From assembly GCA_964586595.1 (NCBI GenBank), contig CAZPHB010000014.1, positions 13,871-77,870 of the forward strand: DNA of 64,000 nt, given 5' to 3'. The stretch's first letter is position 1. Each line of letters opens with the position of its first letter. Under the pieces are notes generated by a model that made no database searches, was not told where the DNA came from, and saw only the letters and a list, made by a program, of their open reading frames with translations. A program made the translations under genes and the position numbers. Positions 25,697 through 34,016 of the stretch are shown piece by piece. The stretch is from REEB481 sp964586595 (GTDB lineage: Bacteria; Bacteroidota; Bacteroidia; NS11-12g; UBA955).

Positions 25697-27631
25697 TTAT
25701 TGTTTTTCAAATTTAGTGAAATAAATGCCGCCCGATGCGGTGACGCGCATCACATAAATACCAGGACTAAAGCCGCGCAGATCCAGTTCACCTCCGTAGA
25801 GTCCTTCCGGAAATTCCTTGCGCATCATTTGCCGTCCGGAAAGGTCGCATACTTCGATGGCGCTGATGCGCTGATTTTTGGAATAAACCTGGATGCTGGA
25901 CTTTCCTGGATTTGGGTACACCTGTATGCTTCCCAGGCCGCCCAGATTGGCGTTGCGTCCGGTGATTACCGATTGCGCCAGCAGCCACTGGTCAGGGTCG
26001 AACAAGGCATCTTCAACCTGGGTATTCAAAGTAAATTCGAAGTTTTCATCGCCATCTTTGGGTCTGAGCACCAAGAGCGTATCAGATGGCAAGCCGCGGA
26101 ACAGCACGGGTACATTCAGGTCGAAATATTGAACGGAAGGATGGCTGGTGCTTTGCCGCAGATGCACCTTCAGTTTGGTTCCTGTCATCAGCCAGTCGAT
26201 GTGGAAGGTAGGAAAACCTTCGCCGGTGTACCAATCTTTCAGGAAGGGATTTAAATCCATTCCTGAAGCATCTTCCATAAATTTCTGGAAGTCTTTGGTG
26301 CGTGCAAAACCGTATTTATGTGCCGGTGAGGCCAGGTAGTTGCGCACGCCGGCAAAAAACAAGCTGTCGCCCATCTGCCAGCGCATCATGTGCAATACCA
26401 GTGCGCCTTTGTTGTAGGTGAGCCTGCCGTCGAACAGCCTTCCGATGTTTTGCGTGTCCGTAGGGAACACCGAACCTCCGGGCTGGCTCATCACATATTT
26501 CTGCATGTCTTCCAGGCGCGCGTGGAAGGCAGGTGTTCCTTTCAGAAACTCGTAACACAGCGCATTCACATAAGTTGCCCATCCTTCATTCAGCCATAAA
26601 TCTTCCCAGCTGCCACAGGTAACCGCGTCGCCAAACCACATGTGTGCCAATTCATGAGCAATGAGGTCAAAGGAAAAATTCACCATAAAGCTCATGGTCT
26701 GATGTTCCATACCGCCACCCCAGGTAAACTGAGCATGACCGTATTTCTCCTTCATGAATGGATATTCGCCGAACAGGCTGTCCATCATCCGCAGCATGGG
26801 CAAGGTTTGTCGGGCTTCTATACGCGCCGATGAAAAACTCTGGGGGAATACATAGTTCAGCACCGGGAGCGAATCGGTGCGGTTGTGGAAATGCGCATGA
26901 TCGGTAAAGGGAACATAATTGCTGACCGCAATCGCCACCAGATATGGCGCAATAGGGTAGCGGTGCTTCCAATGAAACAGGACCATGCTGTCGTTTAGGT
27001 CGCGTTCCTCTGCGAGCAAGCCGTTGGAAGCGGCCCGCAAACCCTTTGCGGTGCGAACAAGCACATCCACCGAGTCGAGCTTGTCGTCGAGGGTGCTTTT
27101 ACAGGGCCACCAATAAGGAGCCCCATAGGGTTGAGAAAGCGTGTGGATGATGTTTCCGGTTTGGTGCCGGTCGCGCACATAATAGCCAAAACCACTGCCC
27201 CGGGCAGGGTTTCCTCCGTAGTGAATGCTGAATGAATCATAAGTGCCGGCGGGCAGGCTTCGGTCCGGAAATACAAGCAGCTGATGGTTCTGGTGTTGCC
27301 ATTTCAGGGTATCTGTGCCCCTGGTAACTTTAAGTACTTTAAGTTCATCGCGCAGGTCCACCTTCACGGTATCCAGTGTGCGCAGCGTTTGGAAGCGCAG
27401 CTGTACCACCGCATCCAAACGATCGGAAACCCTTGGATTGAGCAAGAAATTCAGGGTTTGGTGGTGTACGCTAAAACCGTAATCGGAACTGCTGTTGCTG
27501 CGCAGCGTGCGCGATTGTGTGAAATTCCGCTGTTCGGATTTAATCAGCTCCTCGCCTGTAAGCAATTGTGCCTGAAGTACGTTGGGATATAAGTGCCAGA
27601 TCAGGGCAAACAGTAAGCTTCTGCGCATCAT
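25697..27631 (-). CDS. Secreted M1-family metallopeptidase with T9SS sorting domain
   Basis: A 644-residue zinc aminopeptidase-like protein. The signal peptide ends PNVLQAQ at about residue 22. An N-terminal beta domain precedes the catalytic part with GGMEHQTMSFM (a GAMEN variant, about 303) and HELAHMWFGDAV with NEGWATY (zinc ligands H, H and E, about 322-346). The C-terminus (about 567 on, IQVYPNPGKSSIQVYS to the end) is a type A sorting domain. A TATCTTTG box directly before the ATG (27633-27640) implies a leaderless or near-leaderless mRNA, perhaps starting at the second ATG (27628). It is first in line before MbnP and MbnH genes. Confidence 0.9.
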   Translation of the reverse strand: MMRRSLLFALIWHLYPNVLQAQLLTGEELIKSEQRNFTQSRTLRSNSSSDYGFSVHHQTLNFLLNPRVSDRLDAVVQLRFQTLRTLDTVKVDLRDELKVLKVTRGTDTLKWQHQNHQLLVFPDRSLPAGTYDSFSIHYGGNPARGSGFGYYVRDRHQTGNIIHTLSQPYGAPYWWPCKSTLDDKLDSVDVLVRTAKGLRAASNGLLAEERDLNDSMVLFHWKHRYPIAPYLVAIAVSNYVPFTDHAHFHNRTDSLPVLNYVFPQSFSSARIEARQTLPMLRMMDSLFGEYPFMKEKYGHAQFTWGGGMEHQTMSFMVNFSFDLIAHELAHMWFGDAVTCGSWEDLWLNEGWATYVNALCYEFLKGTPAFHARLEDMQKYVMSQPGGSVFPTDTQNIGRLFDGRLTYNKGALVLHMMRWQMGDSLFFAGVRNYLASPAHKYGFARTKDFQKFMEDASGMDLNPFLKDWYTGEGFPTFHIDWLMTGTKLKVHLRQSTSHPSVQYFDLNVPVLFRGLPSDTLLVLRPKDGDENFEFTLNTQVEDALFDPDQWLLAQSVITGRNANLGGLGSIQVYPNPGKSSIQVYSKNQRISAIEVCDLSGRQMMRKEFPEGLYGGELDLRGFSPGIYVMRVTASGGIYFTKFEKQ

Positions 27632-27632
27632 A

Positions 27633-27640
27633 CAAAGATA
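27633..27640 (-). promoter_or_regulatory. -7 promoter box touching the M1 peptidase start
   Basis: TATCTTTG on the minus strand matches TAnnTTTG exactly and ends 1 base before the first ATG. At the -33 position there is TTC, not TTG, 21 bases upstream. Confidence 0.45.
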
Positions 27641-27714
27641 TGGTTAGGGCTCTTTCTTCTTGAACATTCGGTTTGCGCTTTCGTTTGTGCTTTGGCTGTT
27701 TTTCCTTTGAAAGC

Positions 27715-28083
27715 ATGACCATGACCCCTTGGCAACTCAGGGCCAAAGAAAACCTGCACATTGTATTCTGGTTATTCAAGGACTTCTGTTGGCTGATGCT
27801 GTACAAGCCCCTGGGCATGATGATGGTTTTTCCCACGGTGTTTCTCGCGTTTTACCTCAGCTGGAAAAGCCGGCATCTGCGCAGTGAACTGTTTCACAAC
27901 CTGGCCGTTACCAGTTGGATTCTGGGGAATTCCATCTGGATGGCAGGAGAATTCTACTTCGACGATACGACCAGGCCGCTTGCTTCCGTCTTCTTCTATG
28001 CCGGCATTGGCTTCGTGCTGTATTTCTACATCACGGAATGGCTGCAGCAGCGCACAACAAAGCAGCAATCAGAAGCGCAATAA
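27715..28083 (+). CDS. Small conserved membrane protein
   Basis: A 122-residue protein with three predicted membrane helices: about residues 20-45 (LMLYKPLGMMMVFPTVFLAF), 60-80 (TSWILGNSIWMAGEF) and 87-108 (ASVFFYAGIGFVLYFYI). The ELFHNLAVTSWILGNSIWM stretch looks conserved; I have the impression of similar uncharacterised Bacteroidota proteins but assign no function. ATG 27715 is used; ATG 27721 is possible. The 3' end overlaps the convergent M43 gene by 15 bases. Confidence 0.75.
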   Translation: MTMTPWQLRAKENLHIVFWLFKDFCWLMLYKPLGMMMVFPTVFLAFYLSWKSRHLRSELFHNLAVTSWILGNSIWMAGEFYFDDTTRPLASVFFYAGIGFVLYFYITEWLQQRTTKQQSEAQ

Positions 28084-29400
28084 CTTCTCGCGGATCACGG
28101 GCTGACCAAGTTCATCGCGCAATTCAGCATAATATGTTCCCCGGCTGAACCGACTCAGATCCAATCGCTGACTGCTTTGGGTGCAGGGCCGGGCATCCAT
28201 GACCACACGACCGTTCATGTCGGTGAGGGTCAATGAGTAACGGTGCTTTTGGAGCAAATCTGCTTCAATCTCCACCGTAATGAATCCATCGATGCTTGGA
28301 TTCGGGAACATGCGGATGCCGCTGATCAGGGTGTCTCTGCTGATGCTTGCTTCATAAAGATTGCTGCGGAAGGTAACGAGGCAAAACCGCATGATGTCCA
28401 TCTGTTTTTTGGAGAACATGGTCTGGCAGGTATGCGAACTGTAATCCATGTAGTTTTCTACCTGGTCGGGTTCATCATTGGCGCCGGTATTGCAGGTATT
28501 GCGGGTTTTGTTGCAGTCGAAGTTGCTGCGTGAAGCACACAGCGGGGTATCGTCAATGCCGTCATCTACAGCGCAGCCGCTTACGCCATTTGGCGGATCA
28601 CCCCAAACATGGCGCAGGCCCAGGAAGTGCCCTACTTCGTGCACTGCGGTGCGGCCATTCCGGCTGCTGGCCAATGAACCTGTAGCATAAGGGTTGTTGA
28701 TGCCCACCACTTTGTAATGAAGCACCACGCCTTCGTGATCCGGGCTGGGCGGGAATGAACCTGCCGTCCAGTTGGGCGCATCCAGTGGCGGATAAGCGTA
28801 GCCCAGCAAGGCATCGATGTTTTGAATGCTCAGGTCGCAAACCCAGATGTTGAGGTACTTTCTGGTGTCCCAGGCATCTGCTCCGCCGCGGCTGCGGAAT
28901 TTCATGTCGTCGGTAAGGTTCAGGTTGCCGAAGCTGGCTTTGGTGGTGGCCACCCTGTTGATGCCTGTGCTCGGGTTCCCGGAAGGATCCTTCGTGGCCA
29001 TCACAAATTGGATTTTTGTATCAGAAGCCCGCCCTCTGAACAAATTGCGGATGCTGGTGGTATCTGAATTTCTTTTTCTGAAGTCGCGGTTCAGCGCAAA
29101 CAGTTGACTGTAAATCAGCGAGTCGTTCAGGTTCTCGGCGGCATTGCTGTACAAAATGTGAAACACTACGGGAATGGTAAACACCGTATCTGCCACCACT
29201 TTTTTGCGCGTGCCGATGCCGTTGGCATAATCTTGAGCCATGCGGTACACCCGGTCCATCTGTTCGTGGAAGCCAGGATGCTTTAATTCCAGTTGATTTT
29301 GATATTCAACCTGTCCGCAGGGTTCTGTTTGCTGTTGGGCACGTAAACCTTCCGGTGCACCAAGCAAGAAACCGAAACTTAGAAGTAATGTTGTTTTCAA
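28069..29400 (-). CDS. Secreted M43 (pappalysin/cytophagalysin) metalloprotease with T9SS domain
   Basis: A 443-residue zinc protease. The signal peptide ends GLRAQ at about residue 22. After a propeptide-like region and TIPVVFHILY comes the extended zinc motif HEVGHFLGLRHVWGD (about residue 251), followed by the Met-turn region near ENYMDYSSHTC; paired cysteines match the M43 fold. The C-terminal 80 residues (IRMFPNPSIDGFITVEIE to the end) are a type A sorting domain. The start codon is TTG at 29400; a complete promoter at 29417-29450 ends just upstream and no better ATG exists. Confidence 0.9.
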   Translation of the reverse strand: MKTTLLLSFGFLLGAPEGLRAQQQTEPCGQVEYQNQLELKHPGFHEQMDRVYRMAQDYANGIGTRKKVVADTVFTIPVVFHILYSNAAENLNDSLIYSQLFALNRDFRKRNSDTTSIRNLFRGRASDTKIQFVMATKDPSGNPSTGINRVATTKASFGNLNLTDDMKFRSRGGADAWDTRKYLNIWVCDLSIQNIDALLGYAYPPLDAPNWTAGSFPPSPDHEGVVLHYKVVGINNPYATGSLASSRNGRTAVHEVGHFLGLRHVWGDPPNGVSGCAVDDGIDDTPLCASRSNFDCNKTRNTCNTGANDEPDQVENYMDYSSHTCQTMFSKKQMDIMRFCLVTFRSNLYEASISRDTLISGIRMFPNPSIDGFITVEIEADLLQKHRYSLTLTDMNGRVVMDARPCTQSSQRLDLSRFSRGTYYAELRDELGQPVIREKLLRF

Positions 29401-29416
29401 GAGGGAAGCTTTCTTA

Positions 29417-29450
29417 CAAATTTACAGCATGTGCCTCATGTTTTCCCAAA
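29417..29450 (-). promoter_or_regulatory. Promoter of the M43 protease gene
   Basis: Minus strand: TTTG (29450-29447), 22 bases, then TAAATTTG (29424-29417), an exact Bacteroidota promoter. It lies 16 bases before the TTG start and supports that start. Confidence 0.6.
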
Positions 29451-29538
29451 GCGCCATGCCGACTTGCAGCAAAGGAAATGTTGCCTTGCCAGAACCACCG
29501 TCCGCAAAGAGCCTTGATTTCCGAGGGGGCAAACGGGT

Positions 29539-30321
29539 TTAACGACCCTTAAAATTCGGCTTTCTTTTTTCGTTGAAGGCCTGAACACCTTCGCGATAAT
29601 CTTCGCTGCGGCCGGCAATTTCCTGACAATGCGCCTCGTATTCCAACATGTCGTTCAGGTCTGAAAAAGAACTGCGGTTCAGCATCTTTTTCATCAGGCC
29701 AATGGCTTTGGTTGGGGCAGAAGCGTAATAAGCGGCCAGTTCATTCACCGTTTCATCCAATGCTTCGGGTGCAACTACACGATTCACCATACCCCATTCA
29801 AGTGCTTGTGCTGCGCTCACTTTTCCGCCCATAGTAGCCAGTTCGAAGGCGCGTTGCGTTCCCACAACCCTTGGCAGGAAGTAGGAAGAACCGCTATCCA
29901 GCACCAGTCCGACGTGCACAAATACCTCGATGAGCGAAGCCTGTTCTGAAGCCACAATCATGTCACATGCAAGGGCCAGGGAACAACCGGCGCCGGCGGC
30001 AACACCATTCAGGCGGCAAATGATGGGCTTGGGCATGTCGCGCATGGCGCGGATGATGGGATTATACCTCTTGTACAGCGACTCACTCAGGGAACGTTGT
30101 CCGCTGTTGGCAATGGCCTTCAGGTCTTGTCCGCTGCAAAAGGCTTTACCTGCACCGGTGAGCACCACCACACGCACCTGTTCATCGCGGGTGGCCTGCT
30201 TCAATGCGTCCTGTAATTCATAACTCTGTGCGTCGTTAAAAGCATTAAAAACTTCTGCTCTGTTCAGGGTGATGCGGGCAATGCCACCTTCAACTGCGTA
30301 TTGGATACAGGTAAATTCCAT
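29539..30321 (-). CDS. Enoyl-CoA hydratase/isomerase family protein (PaaG-like)
   Basis: A 260-residue crotonase-fold enzyme. The core motifs are ITLNRAEVFNAF near the N-terminus, the first oxyanion-hole segment GKAFCSGQDLKAI and the second NGVAAGAGCSLALACD. The SGQDL variant with FNAF resembles PaaG, the ring-opening isomerase of phenylacetate catabolism, but no other paa gene is in the window, so the substrate is open. ATG 30321 gives the normal family length; a longer frame to 30441 runs into the neighbouring gene. It follows the PAP2-like gene by 49 bases. Confidence 0.88.
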   Translation of the reverse strand: MEFTCIQYAVEGGIARITLNRAEVFNAFNDAQSYELQDALKQATRDEQVRVVVLTGAGKAFCSGQDLKAIANSGQRSLSESLYKRYNPIIRAMRDMPKPIICRLNGVAAGAGCSLALACDMIVASEQASLIEVFVHVGLVLDSGSSYFLPRVVGTQRAFELATMGGKVSAAQALEWGMVNRVVAPEALDETVNELAAYYASAPTKAIGLMKKMLNRSSFSDLNDMLEYEAHCQEIAGRSEDYREGVQAFNEKRKPNFKGR

Positions 30322-30370
30322 GGATGAATGCTTGAAGGGGCGAATATACAGGCGCAAAATGGCAACGCGT

Positions 30371-30976
30371 TCAGCGCAGCCAAAGCACCAGCAATGCTGC
30401 TGTGGCGCCGCACAGGCTCCCGGCGAACAATTCGGCAGCACTGTGTGCCTTCAGCACAAACCGCGATGCAAGGATTAAAACCCATAATCCGGCCATAAGC
30501 CACACGGAAATTTCCTGGGTTGTTCCTGTGGAAAGGTAAACGAACAGGGCACTGCCCGCCGCCGCGTGGGCGCTCGCTTTGTTCACTCTTAAATTAAGTG
30601 GCAGCAGCAACAGGAGGCACCCGGCATTCAGCCACAGAAAATGATAAACCTGACTTCCCTTGCCAAAAACCTGCAGCCACTCCATCCCCAGAGCAAAGAC
30701 AATGAACCAGCATAATGAAACTGCATACACCAGGTTTCTTTCTGTGCGCACCGACAACAGATAACTGCCGATGTGGCCCTGCCGCTTCAACAAAAACAGC
30801 AACAAAACCGGGATCAACAACAGCCCCGAAAACAGCCACCATTGTGGAAGGATAAAGGGGCCGCGTTGCCATGGATGCTGTTCTTGCGCCCACAGAAAGG
30901 CAGGAAGCCCCCAGCCAAGCAACAAGGGGTGAAAAAGGCCGCTGATCAGCCAGGCCGGGGCCTGTATCCATTTCAT
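30371..30976 (-). CDS. PAP2-like integral membrane protein, degenerate
   Basis: A 201-residue protein with about six hydrophobic segments. Near the C-terminus NKASAHAAAGSAL and ASRFVLKAHSAAELFAGSL line up with the SGH and SRxxxxxH motifs of PAP2 phosphatases (His and Arg-His in place). The first motif (KxxxxxxRP) is not evident, so it may be inactive or have a different lipid substrate. ATG 30976 is preferred to 31006. It is divergent from pheT across 70 bp. Confidence 0.6.
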   Translation of the reverse strand: MKWIQAPAWLISGLFHPLLLGWGLPAFLWAQEQHPWQRGPFILPQWWLFSGLLLIPVLLLFLLKRQGHIGSYLLSVRTERNLVYAVSLCWFIVFALGMEWLQVFGKGSQVYHFLWLNAGCLLLLLPLNLRVNKASAHAAAGSALFVYLSTGTTQEISVWLMAGLWVLILASRFVLKAHSAAELFAGSLCGATAALLVLWLR

Positions 30977-31046
30977 TGCGGCAAAATAAGCAGGGCAAAC
31001 GTGCATTCATGCAGTTATTGATGGTGGATGGCTAATTTCGCGGGTT

Positions 31047-33371
31047 ATGAAAGTTGCCTACAACTGGCTGCGTTCCCTGGCCGATTTCAAGGCTTCTCCG
31101 GCAGAGCTGGATTCCCTGCTCACCCGCGCCGGGCTTGAAGTAGAACATGCCGAAACCTGGCAATCGGTGCGCGGTGGATTGCGCGGACTTGTCATTGGAA
31201 AAGTGCAGGATGTACAACCGCATCCCAATGCCGACCGCCTGCGCTGTACCTTGGTGGACGTTGGCAGTGGTGAACTGTTGCCCATTGTGTGTGGCGCTTC
31301 CAATGTGGCCGTTGGTCAGAAAGTGGTTGTGGCTCCCGTTGGAACAGAGTTACATCCATTTCAAGGCAATACTATTGAAATCAAAGAGGCCAAAATTCGC
31401 GGCGAACGAAGCTGCGGCATGCTTTGCGCAGAAGACGAAATCGGTTTAAGTAGCGCACATGACGGCATCATGGTTTTGCCCGATGATGCACCCATTGGTG
31501 CTGCCTTTGCCGATTATCATGGGGTGGCGGAAGATGTGGTGCTTGATATTGGCCTTACGCCCAATCGCGGCGATGCCGCTTCCCACCGTGGCATCATCAG
31601 GGAACTGAAAGCCCATCTTCCGGTTGCTGAAACACACATCACGCTTCCTGAACCTGAAGGCGCCAGCCAACTGCAGGTGCAGGTGGAACATCCTGATTTG
31701 TGTTCGGTATATATGGCCTTGCCCATCAATGGGATACAGGTAAAACCCTCACCAACCTGGCTTAAAAACAGGCTCTTGAGTATTGGCCTTAATCCCATCA
31801 ACAACATCGTGGATGCCACCAATTTTGTGCTCCACGAAACCGGTCAGCCCATCCATGCTTTTGACCGTGCCAAGATTGCCGGATCAACCCTTGCGGTGCG
31901 ACTGGCAGGGGAGGGTGAAACTTTACGCACCCTCGACAAACAGGAACGCAAAATGAAGGGCGGAGAATTGGTCATTGCAGATGAAATCCAATTGCTTGCC
32001 TTGGCGGGTGTTTTTGGCGGATTGGATTCCGGCGTAGCCGAAGAAACCACTGCCATCGTATTGGAAAGTGCCTGTTTTCATCCGGGATTGGTCCGCAAAA
32101 CAGCGCGTACACATGGACTTTCTACCGATGCGTCTTTCCGTTTTGAACGCGGCACCGATCCTGATGCATGCATGCAGGCGCTCTTGCGCACCGCCGGATT
32201 GATCATAGAGCTGGCTGGTGGCACATTGGATGGCAGTCCTGCGGTTTATGAACCGCCGCGCGAACCACGTTTGCTCCTGCTGCGCGATCGTTTTCTGCAA
32301 AAAATCAGTGGCATCAGCATCCCCAGAAAGCGCGTGCTGGATATTTTGGAACAGCTGGGGATGAAACCTGAAGAACAGGCGGAAGGCATCCAGGTGCAGG
32401 TTCCTTCCTGGAGGCACGACATCAGTCTGGAAATAGATTTGGTAGAAGAAGTGCTTCGTGTTTACGGATATGACGAAATTCCCATGCCGGGCAAAATGCA
32501 GTTTTCGCTTCATTCCGGAAACGGCCACCGCCGCCGCGAAGCCGAACTGCGCATGCGCGAGTACCTGACCGCACTGGGTTTTCACGAAATGATGAGCAAC
32601 AGCCTTACCGCTGCTGCGCATTATCCGGAGGCGCAACAGGCCTCGTTGGTGCGCCTGAGCAATCCATTAAGCAGTGATTTGGATGTGATGCGCGGAACCC
32701 TGGTATATCAAGCGCTGGAAGCAGTGGCCTACAACCGCAACAGGCAAGGCAGCAGAATTCGATTGTTTGAGTTGGGTAAGGTATATCAACGCCAGGCTGC
32801 TGAGCACACAGAACATTGGGAATTGATTGTGGTTGCTGCAGGCGACCGTTGGCCGGAAACCTGGGAACTTCCGCAAAATCCTACCGGGCCCTATGACCTC
32901 AAGTCGGCAGTGGCGGGATTGTTGCGCAAGCTTGGAGTTTCGCAGTTCATTCCCGAGGTGCGCATGGCTGCAAAGCAGGAGCTGGAACGTTTCGGAATCA
33001 ACACTCCGGTTTATTATGCTGTATTGCCTTGGGATCAATTGGTGGAGGAGGCCCAACAAAAGCCATTCGCCCTGAAGGAGCCGTCCAGGTTTCCACTGAT
33101 GCGCCGCGACCTGAGCATGGTGCTTCCCGCTGGCTGCACGTATCCTCAAATTGAAGCATTGGTTGCTTCACTGGAAAGCCCCATACTTCGTGATTACCGA
33201 CTTTTTGACGTGTACGAGGGAAAACCATTGGAACCCGGACAAAAATCCTATGCGATCGGATTCCGTTTTGGGTTGGATGAGCGCACCCTTACCGATTTGG
33301 AATGTGATCAGGTGATGCAGCAGCTGATGCAACTTTTTGAGCAGGAATTAAAAGCACAGGTGAGGCGCTGA
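31047..33371 (+). CDS. pheT: Phenylalanyl-tRNA synthetase beta subunit
   Basis: Large subunit (774 residues) of the alpha2beta2 PheRS; pheS is not in the window, so the genes are unlinked here. Domains in order: an N-terminal tRNA-binding OB fold (about 42-150, VIGKVQDVQPHPNADRLR), B3/B4 editing domain with DIGLTPNRGDAASHRGI and DATNFVLHETGQPIHAFD, B5 DNA-binding-like domain, the catalytic-like core (RVYGYDEIPMPG), and a C-terminal FDX-ACB anticodon domain with FPLMRRDLSMVLP. A TAATTTCG box lies 6 bases before the start. The stop overlaps the next start (TGATG). Confidence 0.97.
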   Translation: MKVAYNWLRSLADFKASPAELDSLLTRAGLEVEHAETWQSVRGGLRGLVIGKVQDVQPHPNADRLRCTLVDVGSGELLPIVCGASNVAVGQKVVVAPVGTELHPFQGNTIEIKEAKIRGERSCGMLCAEDEIGLSSAHDGIMVLPDDAPIGAAFADYHGVAEDVVLDIGLTPNRGDAASHRGIIRELKAHLPVAETHITLPEPEGASQLQVQVEHPDLCSVYMALPINGIQVKPSPTWLKNRLLSIGLNPINNIVDATNFVLHETGQPIHAFDRAKIAGSTLAVRLAGEGETLRTLDKQERKMKGGELVIADEIQLLALAGVFGGLDSGVAEETTAIVLESACFHPGLVRKTARTHGLSTDASFRFERGTDPDACMQALLRTAGLIIELAGGTLDGSPAVYEPPREPRLLLLRDRFLQKISGISIPRKRVLDILEQLGMKPEEQAEGIQVQVPSWRHDISLEIDLVEEVLRVYGYDEIPMPGKMQFSLHSGNGHRRREAELRMREYLTALGFHEMMSNSLTAAAHYPEAQQASLVRLSNPLSSDLDVMRGTLVYQALEAVAYNRNRQGSRIRLFELGKVYQRQAAEHTEHWELIVVAAGDRWPETWELPQNPTGPYDLKSAVAGLLRKLGVSQFIPEVRMAAKQELERFGINTPVYYAVLPWDQLVEEAQQKPFALKEPSRFPLMRRDLSMVLPAGCTYPQIEALVASLESPILRDYRLFDVYEGKPLEPGQKSYAIGFRFGLDERTLTDLECDQVMQQLMQLFEQELKAQVRR

Positions 33372-33661
33372 TGGACCACTTGCAGGAACGACTGGAACGC
33401 ATTGGACGACAAATTGAAGGTTTGTTGGCGGAGCGCAGTCGTCTGCATAAAGAGCTGGAACAGGCCAAGCAGCGCATTTGGGCGCTGGAACAGCAGGCAG
33501 AACAACATCGGGAAGACTTAAATCAGCGGGATGAATCAATTAAATTGCTTAAACTTGCAAAGGTTTTACAACCTGAAGGTGTTGATCGGAAAGACATTAA
33601 ATTGAAGATCAACGAACTGATAAGGGAGATAGACCGATGTATCGACGTGCTGAATGCATAA
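33371..33661 (+). CDS. Small coiled-coil protein between pheT and zapA (ZapB-like)
   Basis: A 96-residue, highly charged protein whose first 60 residues are one predicted coiled coil (heptads of Leu with Glu/Arg/Gln); the C-terminal LKIKLKINELIREIDRCI-like region is a second helix. There is no signal or membrane segment. The start overlaps the pheT stop (TGATG) and the stop is 3 bases before zapA, so it is co-translated with the cell-division protein ZapA. By shape and position it could be a ZapB-like partner that links ZapA to the nucleoid or the divisome; that role is inferred. Confidence 0.75.
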   Translation: MDHLQERLERIGRQIEGLLAERSRLHKELEQAKQRIWALEQQAEQHREDLNQRDESIKLLKLAKVLQPEGVDRKDIKLKINELIREIDRCIDVLNA

Positions 33662-33664
33662 GAT

Positions 33665-33955
33665 ATGGAACCCGATGAATACATACCCATCCGCATTGTA
33701 CTGGCAGAAAGGCCCTATGTGCTGAAAATCCGCAGGAATGAGGAAGCGTATGTTCGCCGTGCAGCAATGCTCATGCAGCGCAATCTGCAAGAGGTTAAAG
33801 CCCAATATTCCCTCAAAGATGATCAGGACGCACTTGCCCTGGTTACCCTTGATGTGGCCACAGATATGGCCCGACTGAACATCCGCAAGGAAGAACACAA
33901 TCAATCGCTGGAACGGGCGGTCAGTCACATGGAACAGCTGCTCAACATCGTCTGA
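33665..33955 (+). CDS. zapA: Cell division protein ZapA
   Basis: A 96-residue FtsZ-ring stabiliser. The N-terminal beta-hairpin domain reads IPIRIVLAERPYVLKIRRNEE, and the C-terminal long helix (about 60-96, VTLDVATDMARLNI to MEQLLNIV) matches the ZapA coiled-coil dimerisation region. It is 3 bases after the coiled-coil gene and 61 bases before rny, in a pheT-zapA-rny order that supports the call. Confidence 0.87.
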   Translation: MEPDEYIPIRIVLAERPYVLKIRRNEEAYVRRAAMLMQRNLQEVKAQYSLKDDQDALALVTLDVATDMARLNIRKEEHNQSLERAVSHMEQLLNIV

Positions 33956-34003
33956 ACCATAGCTTATACAGAATCCCGTCGTTACATCCTTAAACACATA
34001 AAA

Positions 34004-34009
34004 AAGGAG
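34004..34009 (+). promoter_or_regulatory. Strong Shine-Dalgarno site for rny
   Basis: AAGGAG lies 7 bases before the rny ATG. Most genes in this window have no such site, so rny seems to be translated by a different initiation route, or unusually efficiently. Confidence 0.6.
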
Positions 34010-34016
34010 TTACGAA

